From Alistipes sp. (GTDB lineage Bacteria; Bacteroidota; Bacteroidia; Bacteroidales; Rikenellaceae), in the NCBI GenBank assembly GCA_017559685.1, contig JAFYQY010000008.1:1-27878 (forward strand): a DNA stretch of 27,878 nucleotides, in the 5' to 3' direction. The stretch's first letter is position 1, and every line of letters begins with the position of its first letter. The notes beneath the pieces are model-generated. The model did no database searches. It was given only the letters and a program-made list of their open reading frames with translations, and was not told the DNA's origin. Positions 24,009 to 27,878 of this stretch are shown here, piece by piece. The position numbers were made by a program, and so were the translations under genes.

Positions 24009-25500
24009 AGTTAATTTTCAAAACGTTGGCCTTCAAATTTTGCATATCGGGCATCGATCGTCCGATAGAGGCACCTATATATGTCGGGTCGCAAATTACG
24101 TATTTTCGACCACTTATGTTCAGGTGGTCTCCCACAACATCCTCGTTGAATGCCACCGCTGTTGCGATATGCGATGGGTAGTCGAGCAGAACAACCTCCA
24201 AACCAAGCAACTCTCGCACGAGTATCGCAAAGAGAATTGAGCGATCCTCGCAGTCGCAGAATGGGTAGAAGAAAGGCTCATCGCCAAAAAATATCTTTTC
24301 ACGACCAAACTGTTCGCCATCGGTCTTATACTCAAACGCTGTTTGAACGAAATTGAGCAAAATGTTTACGGCCGTTTTCTCGGTTGCACCGCTAATCTTC
24401 TCCTTCAGAGCAGGATACAACTGCTGCTTCACTGTCGGACTCAACGACGCCGATGCGTAGAGATCCCAGCGGCAACTTGGGTAGGTATCGAGGAAGTCGA
24501 TAAGGTTTTTATTGACGTTTACTTTTGTTGCAACATTCGGATAGGCCTCCGATTTCACAAAGCGATCACCCGCTGGTGTGTATGGCAACTTCGGAAGCTT
24601 CGAAACCTGCAATGATATGCTTCGCTCATTCGGGAAGGCAAAGTCGCAGAATCGAATTGATCCCTTCATCGGTTTTGGCGAAAGCGGGTAGTATTTATCG
24701 CCATCTATTTTGGCGTATTGCGCCGAGAAGATATTCTGCTTGACCGCTACCAGCGACACCAACTTCGACTCCTGGTTTGCGAGTCGAACCTTGTAGCCAA
24801 GTTGCGAGAGCGCATATACACGGAAAAGAATCGATTCATTCTGCTCGGGCGAACCAAAATAGGCTGTAGCAAAGAGCGTAATAAACTGATACACACCCCA
24901 ATCACAGAGATTGAGCTTCTCCTTATATCTTTGGCAATCCACCAAAAATTGATCGAACTCACCAGATGACAATGTGTCCCAAGCTTCGCAAATCTGCTTC
25001 TGAGAGACGTCGTACATTCTCAACTTTGTGGCAGGAACGTGAACTACACACAACTCTCCGTAGAAACTAAACGAGAAGGTGTTTGCATCGGGCTTAGGTT
25101 GCGCAACCGTAGGTGCCAATGGAGCAGGCTGTGCAACAGGTTCAGCCTTAGGCTCATCTGCTACGGCAGGTGGAGCATAAGGGAGAGGTTTGCTTGTTGT
25201 CACAGGCGTGTTATCAACCACAGGCTTTGGCTCTGGCTTTTTGGGCGCCTCGACCTTTTTATCCACCAAGGTATTATCCCACACCCCTTTCAGGTGCTGA
25301 GAGTAGAGCGAGTTTACACTGTCACGATAGCTATCGAACTCCTTCTTGTGCGCCTGCTGCGCCTTGTTGAATTCGCTGTTTATTTGCTGCTTGAAGAGCT
25401 CAAAAGCGTCGTTGTTGTTTTGCGCAAACAACTTAGTTGGCGATGTCGCTACAACCCCCAAGAGTATAAGCGCCCACAATAAATTTCTTGAGTTGTACAT
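24007..25500 (-). CDS. Exported transglutaminase-like cysteine protein, 497 aa
   Basis: A signal peptide ends L-F-A-Q (about residue 27). Residues 30-80 are a helical, Gln/Lys-rich stretch. A Pro-rich linker (about 83-137) holds repeated P-K-P-E-P / V-A-Q-P motifs. Residues 140-300 form a region with W-G-V-Y-Q-F and a regular beta pattern. Residues about 370-480 carry the transglutaminase-like triad: F-C-D-C-E-D-R-S with Cys 417, Y-P-S-H-I-A-T-A with His 444, and I-C-D-P-T-Y with Asp 471. Most bacterial proteins with this fold are cysteine proteases or amidases rather than cross-linkers. It is the first gene of the caspase unit, transcribed divergently from mnmA. The caspase protein also carries a coiled-coil segment and export signal, so the two may work on the same envelope substrate. 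That is inference. Confidence 0.85.
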   Translation of the reverse strand: MYNSRNLLWALILLGVVATSPTKLFAQNNNDAFELFKQQINSEFNKAQQAHKKEFDSYRDSVNSLYSQHLKGVWDNTLVDKKVEAPKKPEPKPVVDNTPVTTSKPLPYAPPAVADEPKAEPVAQPAPLAPTVAQPKPDANTFSFSFYGELCVVHVPATKLRMYDVSQKQICEAWDTLSSGEFDQFLVDCQRYKEKLNLCDWGVYQFITLFATAYFGSPEQNESILFRVYALSQLGYKVRLANQESKLVSLVAVKQNIFSAQYAKIDGDKYYPLSPKPMKGSIRFCDFAFPNERSISLQVSKLPKLPYTPAGDRFVKSEAYPNVATKVNVNKNLIDFLDTYPSCRWDLYASASLSPTVKQQLYPALKEKISGATEKTAVNILLNFVQTAFEYKTDGEQFGREKIFFGDEPFFYPFCDCEDRSILFAILVRELLGLEVVLLDYPSHIATAVAFNEDVVGDHLNISGRKYVICDPTYIGASIGRSMPDMQNLKANVLKIN

Positions 25501-25557
25501 ATCTCTTAAATGTGTTATATCGCAAAATAAATTGCGAACCGAGGTGAACTATTACCG

Positions 25558-25565
25558 CAAATATA
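25558..25565 (-). promoter_or_regulatory. Probable -7 box of the transglutaminase-caspase unit
   Basis: TATATTTG on the minus strand fits TAnnTTTG and lies 57 nt before the ATG at 25500. I found no convincing TTTG -33 element at the right distance, so this is a weak call supported mainly by position in the divergent gap. Confidence 0.35.
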
Positions 25566-25574
25566 CAAAAAATA

Positions 25575-25609
25575 TTTGATTATATTCTCATTTTTTCTCC
25601 ATATCTTTG
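25575..25609 (+). promoter_or_regulatory. Promoter of mnmA, possibly giving a leaderless mRNA
   Basis: TATCTTTG (25602-25609) is a perfect -7 box and ends only 4 nt before the mnmA ATG at 25614. A TTTG at 25575-25578 may be the -33 element, though the 23-nt spacing is slightly long. Transcription starting 5-7 nt after the box would begin at or next to the start codon. Confidence 0.5.
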
Positions 25610-25613
25610 TGGT

Positions 25614-26663
25614 ATGGATGCGAAGAGGAGAGTTTTGTTGGGAATGAGTGGCGGTACGGACAGTTCCGTGGCGGCACTGTTGCTACAAGATGCTGGGTAT
25701 GAGGTTGTAGGCGTGACCTTCCGCTTCTACGAGAAGGATGGCAACACCGAGTATCTCGACGATGCTCGTGATTTGTGCCGTCGTCTCGGCATTCAGCACA
25801 TCGTCTCCGACCAGCGAGAACTGTTCAAAACCACTATTATCGACTACTTCGTCAGCGAGTATATGTGCGGTCACACACCTGTGCCTTGCACGCTGTGTAA
25901 CAACTACTTAAAGTGGCCGTTACTCCGCCAGATTGCCGACGAGATGGGCATCTACCACATCGCCACAGGCCACTATGTTCAGAAGCAAAAAATAGACAAT
26001 TTTTGGCATATCACAAACGGCGAAGACGAGGATAAAAATCAATCTTTCTTCCTTTGGGGCTTGCCTCAAGAAATCTTGAAACGAATGGTTTTGCCTATGG
26101 GCGGACTTACAAAACAGCGAGTTCGAGAGATAGCCGAGGAACGTGGATTTTTGAAGGCTGCGACGAAAAAAGATAGTCTCGGAGTCTGCTTTTGCCCGAT
26201 GGATTATCGCACTTTTTTGCGTGAGAGAGTCCCTGCCGAAGCGATTCAGAAGGGCAAATTCGTGGATGTGGCAGGTCACTTTATCGCCTACCACGATGGG
26301 TATCCGTTCTACACGATTGGTCAGCGTCGAGGTCTTGGCATCGACCTCAACCAGGCGGTATTTGTAAAGGAGATTGTACCCTCCGAGAACAAGGTCGTGC
26401 TCGGCGATTTGAAGTCGTTGGAGCGCACCGAGATGCGACTGAAAGATTGGAATATCATCAACCCTGCGCACCTCTTGGGCAAAGATGACGTCGTCGTAAA
26501 AATTCGCTACCGCAAACAGGAGAATCGTTGCACGGTAACGCTCCTGCCCGACAACACCCTACAAGTCAAACTCCACGAGCCATTGACCGCTATCGCCCCT
26601 GGCCAGGCCGCCGCCTTCTATCGTGGCAATGTCGTTTTGGGAGGTGGAATAATTGAGGAGTAA
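25614..26663 (+). CDS. mnmA: tRNA-specific 2-thiouridylase MnmA, 349 aa
   Basis: This enzyme adds sulphur to U34 of Lys, Glu and Gln tRNAs, using ATP to adenylate the base and a persulphide relay. The PP-loop motif S-G-G-T-D-S-S is at 12-18 (the usual Val is replaced by Thr). T-P-V-P-C-T-L-C-N carries the first active Cys (95), and G-V-C-F-C-P-M-D-Y the second (192), with extra Cys at 92 and 194. [11 protein letters not shown] near 233-243 and the C-terminal beta domain are also present. Length is normal for the family. Bacteroidales often carry more than one MnmA paralogue, so this may not be the only copy. It is the only plus-strand gene of the window, divergent from the caspase unit and convergent, with a 13-nt gap, with the HD gene. 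Confidence 0.95.
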   Translation: MDAKRRVLLGMSGGTDSSVAALLLQDAGYEVVGVTFRFYEKDGNTEYLDDARDLCRRLGIQHIVSDQRELFKTTIIDYFVSEYMCGHTPVPCTLCNNYLKWPLLRQIADEMGIYHIATGHYVQKQKIDNFWHITNGEDEDKNQSFFLWGLPQEILKRMVLPMGGLTKQRVREIAEERGFLKAATKKDSLGVCFCPMDYRTFLRERVPAEAIQKGKFVDVAGHFIAYHDGYPFYTIGQRRGLGIDLNQAVFVKEIVPSENKVVLGDLKSLERTEMRLKDWNIINPAHLLGKDDVVVKIRYRKQENRCTVTLLPDNTLQVKLHEPLTAIAPGQAAAFYRGNVVLGGGIIEE

Positions 26664-26676
26664 ACACCCCACCAAA

Positions 26677-27111
26677 TTACATATTGAGCAGTTGCTTGTA
26701 TGCTCGGTGGTATTTTTGCAGGCGCTTGAAATCTTTTTCGGTCAATTTGCCCAGGCGACGGATATCCATATTGTCTGCGAGGTCGTTCAACTTTACCGCC
26801 ACCGCTAATCGGCTCGCCTTAACTCGCTCGATAAACTCATCGTAGGGCTCCTCTTCCGACAGCTTTGTCACACATTGCAACGCCTCGATAATCTCGCTCG
26901 AAAAACCTTCTGCGGCAAGTCGCTCGAATGTCCAATCGGCATCCTCAACAACATCGTGCAACACGCCGACAATCTTTTCGTTGGTGGTTTTTCCCGCCGC
27001 CATCACACGCAACGGATGTTGGATATAGTCATTTCCAGCCTTATCCACCTGCCCTCTATGCGCCTCAGTCGCAATCTCTATTGCTCGTTCAAGTGTGCTC
27101 ATACCAGCCAT
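26677..27111 (-). CDS. Small HD-domain phosphohydrolase, SpoT/MESH1-like, 144 aa
   Basis: The chain is a stand-alone HD_4-type domain: E-A-H-R-G-Q (16-21), Y-I-Q-H-P-L-R-V (His 32), G-V-L-H-D-V-V-E-D (His-Asp 52-53) and K-L-N-D-L-A-D-N-M (Asp 110). These are the metal-binding and catalytic marks of the (p)ppGpp hydrolase half of RelA/SpoT. The synthetase, TGS and ACT domains are absent, so it could be a small alarmone hydrolase or another nucleotide phosphohydrolase. The start is the ATG at 27111; a second ATG three codons in (27102) is about as likely, since neither has a Shine-Dalgarno. The start overlaps an older reading frame (see the pseudogene entry). Convergent with mnmA; no terminator seen between them. 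Confidence 0.85.
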   Translation of the reverse strand: MAGMSTLERAIEIATEAHRGQVDKAGNDYIQHPLRVMAAGKTTNEKIVGVLHDVVEDADWTFERLAAEGFSSEIIEALQCVTKLSEEEPYDEFIERVKASRLAVAVKLNDLADNMDIRRLGKLTEKDFKRLQKYHRAYKQLLNM

Positions 27112-27262
27112 TTATTGAAAATATGCGTGTTTGAAAATTTGTCGTTCTAACGCCATTATACTTATATTCAACTGCTTTGATTTCATAATCATAGCCTTCC
27201 AATATTCGGACAAATGTTTTAGTGGAGCCGAGTTCTTCCGCATAATAACCTTTGCCATAATG
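27089..27262 (-). pseudogene. Possible gene remnant overlapping the HD gene start
   Basis: On the minus strand, codons from 27262 to a TGA at 27089 read 57 residues of well-composed protein, for example G-Y-Y-A-E-E-L-G-S, V-R-I-L-E-G-Y-D-Y-E-I and A-V-E-Y-K-Y-N-G-V-R. There is no start codon, and a stop lies directly upstream. The codons are A/T-richer than those of the neighbours. A competing 48-codon frame with an ATG (27258-27112) exists but its product looks random. I read it as the tail of a lost gene, with low certainty and no family assigned. Confidence 0.3.
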
Positions 27263-27284
27263 CTATCTCAAACCTCGCTAGCCG

Positions 27285-27449
27285 TCAAAAATCGTCGCCG
27301 AAGCCATCGTCGAAATCATCATAATCGTAATCACGAAGCGAGTCGCCGAAAGAGTCCTCAAACGAGTCGTTGCACGAACGGCGCTTCGAGCCATCGCCGA
27401 AGACCTTGTCGCAAATCCACGCTGCAAGCAGCCAATCCAATAGTGACAT
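27285..27449 (-). CDS. Acidic membrane-anchored microprotein, 54 aa
   Basis: The ATG at 27449 gives M-S-L-L-D-W-L-L-A-A-W-I-C-D-K-V-F-G-D, a short hydrophobic/aromatic N-terminal segment. It is followed by a basic patch (K-R-R) and a tail of repeated Asp/Phe/Gly motifs (F-E-D-S-F-G-D-S and later D-D-F-D-D-G-F-G-D-D-F). A TTG ten codons upstream (27479) is possible, but a -7-like box overlaps it. The N-terminal half may sit in or on the inner membrane with the acidic tail in the cytoplasm. The tail is low complexity, so homology searches will be weak. I do not recognise a family. The regular D-x-F/F-G-D periodicity and the lack of stops make a real gene more likely than chance. Confidence 0.55.
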   Translation of the reverse strand: MSLLDWLLAAWICDKVFGDGSKRRSCNDSFEDSFGDSLRDYDYDDFDDGFGDDF

Positions 27450-27476
27450 AACAATAGATTTAAGAGTTACCCTGCG

Positions 27477-27512
27477 CAAAGTAACATCTTATTTTTGACA
27501 ACTTTTGACAAA
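27477..27512 (-). promoter_or_regulatory. Weak promoter with tandem TTTTGACA motif before the microprotein
   Basis: On the minus strand TTACTTTG (27484-27477) is close to TAnnTTTG and a TTTTG (27513-27509) lies 25 nt further up. The plus strand shows TTTTGACA twice, 10 nt apart (27493-27500 and 27503-27510), which could be an operator-like direct repeat. The spacing is not ideal. Confidence 0.3.
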
Positions 27513-27568
27513 ACACAAATAAAAAGTAAAAAAGTTGGAACTTTTTTTCACTTTTACCCACGTTAACA

Positions 27569-27594
27569 CCATTTGCATATTTCGGTGCAAATGG
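27569..27594. repeat. Hairpin with CCATTTGCA/TGCAAATGG arms
   Basis: Perfect 9-bp arms (27569-27577 and 27586-27594) enclose an 8-nt loop, with partly paired GTTA/TAAC flanks outside. There is no T-run on either side. It lies about 120 nt upstream of the microprotein start and could be a regulatory stem. A 49-codon minus-strand frame crosses it (27609-27460), but its product looks random. Confidence 0.4.
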
Positions 27595-27710
27595 ATGATA
27601 ACAGGGCATTACGAAGCAATTTTTACGCTTGGCGGTTTTAACTCAAAGCTGCTCAGTTTGTAGAGTCGAACCTTGACACAGGTGCCTGGGGAGCCGATTT
27701 GGCATAAAAA

Positions 27711-27739
27711 CAAAAAAGTCTCAGATTTCTCTGAGACTT
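27711..27739 (-). terminator. Intrinsic terminator of an upstream transcript
   Basis: AAGTCTCAGA (27716-27725) and TCTGAGACTT (27730-27739) form a 10-bp stem; on the minus strand it has a GAAA tetraloop and runs into TTTTGTTTTT. It must end a minus-strand transcript that enters from beyond 27878. Confidence 0.85.
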
Positions 27740-27878
27740 GATTTGAGCGGAAAACGAGAGTCTGTCCACCTGCTCCCCACTCTGTATATCAAGCAATTAC
27801 CTTTGCCCAGTACTATACTCCCAATTCGAGGGACACTTGGGTTATTTCAAGGTGTCGTTTTCGAGTCCGACTTTTGCC
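27740..27878 (-). other. 3' portion of an unidentified minus-strand transcript
   Basis: This is the end of the window, upstream of the terminator at 27711. The minus strand opens with about 20 codons ending in a TAG near 27813, too little to identify. No tRNA fold could be built. The sequence just before the terminator (GACTCTCGTTTTCCGCTC) recalls the 3' side of a tRNA acceptor stem, but no partner strand is present in the window. Confidence 0.3.

Noticed and set aside
27460..27609. A 49-codon minus-strand frame upstream of the microprotein.
   Set aside because: Its product has a Phe/Cys/Lys-rich random look, it crosses a hairpin and it overlaps the likely promoter of the next gene.
27651..27683. 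tRNA-like words on the plus strand (GCTCAGTTTGTAGAG, then CCTTGACAC resembling a Val GAC anticodon loop).
   Set aside because: The D-stem can pair, but the anticodon stem has at most two of five pairs, there is no T-arm at the right distance, and no acceptor pairing.
1..27878. CRISPR array, insertion sequence or prophage.
   Set aside because: There are no regularly spaced direct repeats, transposase or phage structural genes; repeats are limited to REP-like and hairpin elements.

Overview
The window looks like a chromosomal segment of a gut-type member of the Bacteroidales. The reasons are the fimbrillin/DUF5119/DUF3575 fimbrial cluster, lipoprotein signals followed by A-rich leaders without Shine-Dalgarno sequences, several TAnnTTTG -7 promoter boxes, and BACON, WG-repeat, DUF4384 and GLUG-type proteins. 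The genus cannot be fixed from sequence reading alone. Every convincing gene except mnmA is on the minus strand, so the gene order below runs from high to low coordinates.

Region A (17152 down to 1) is a large type V (Mfa/Fim-like) pilus locus. It starts with an outer-membrane DUF3575 protein that carries an OmpA-like and a BACON-like domain. This overlaps by 4 nt the gene for a DUF5119 lipoprotein of the FimB/Mfa2 anchor type. Seven fimbrillin-family lipoproteins follow, and then a large tip-like lipoprotein gene (1-1783) that is cut by the window edge. Two of the fimbrillins (895 and 1021 aa) continue past their pilin domain into long beta-helix passengers; one of these also has BspA-type leucine-rich repeats. 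Most pilin genes are followed by a strong hairpin that has no U-tract, and most gaps lack a promoter box. This suggests one long transcript with hairpins tuning the yield of each cistron. A repeat-rich island at 6812-7476 carries a good internal promoter and may start a second transcription unit.

Region B (19678 down to 17685) is a two-gene hexuronate unit: an SDR oxidoreductase, probably acting as mannonate/fructuronate oxidoreductase, and uxuA (mannonate dehydratase), ending in a textbook terminator.

Region C (25500 down to 19751) is a compact three-gene unit of exported proteins: a transglutaminase-like cysteine protein, a DUF4384 protein, and a 1106-aa protein with a coiled coil, WG repeats and a C-terminal caspase domain with its His/Cys dyad. 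I regard this as the best candidate for an undescribed system.

Region D (25614-27878) holds plus-strand mnmA, apparently with a leaderless promoter, a small SpoT-like HD hydrolase, a gene remnant, an acidic 54-aa membrane microprotein, and a terminal stretch with a minus-strand terminator belonging to a transcript from outside the window.
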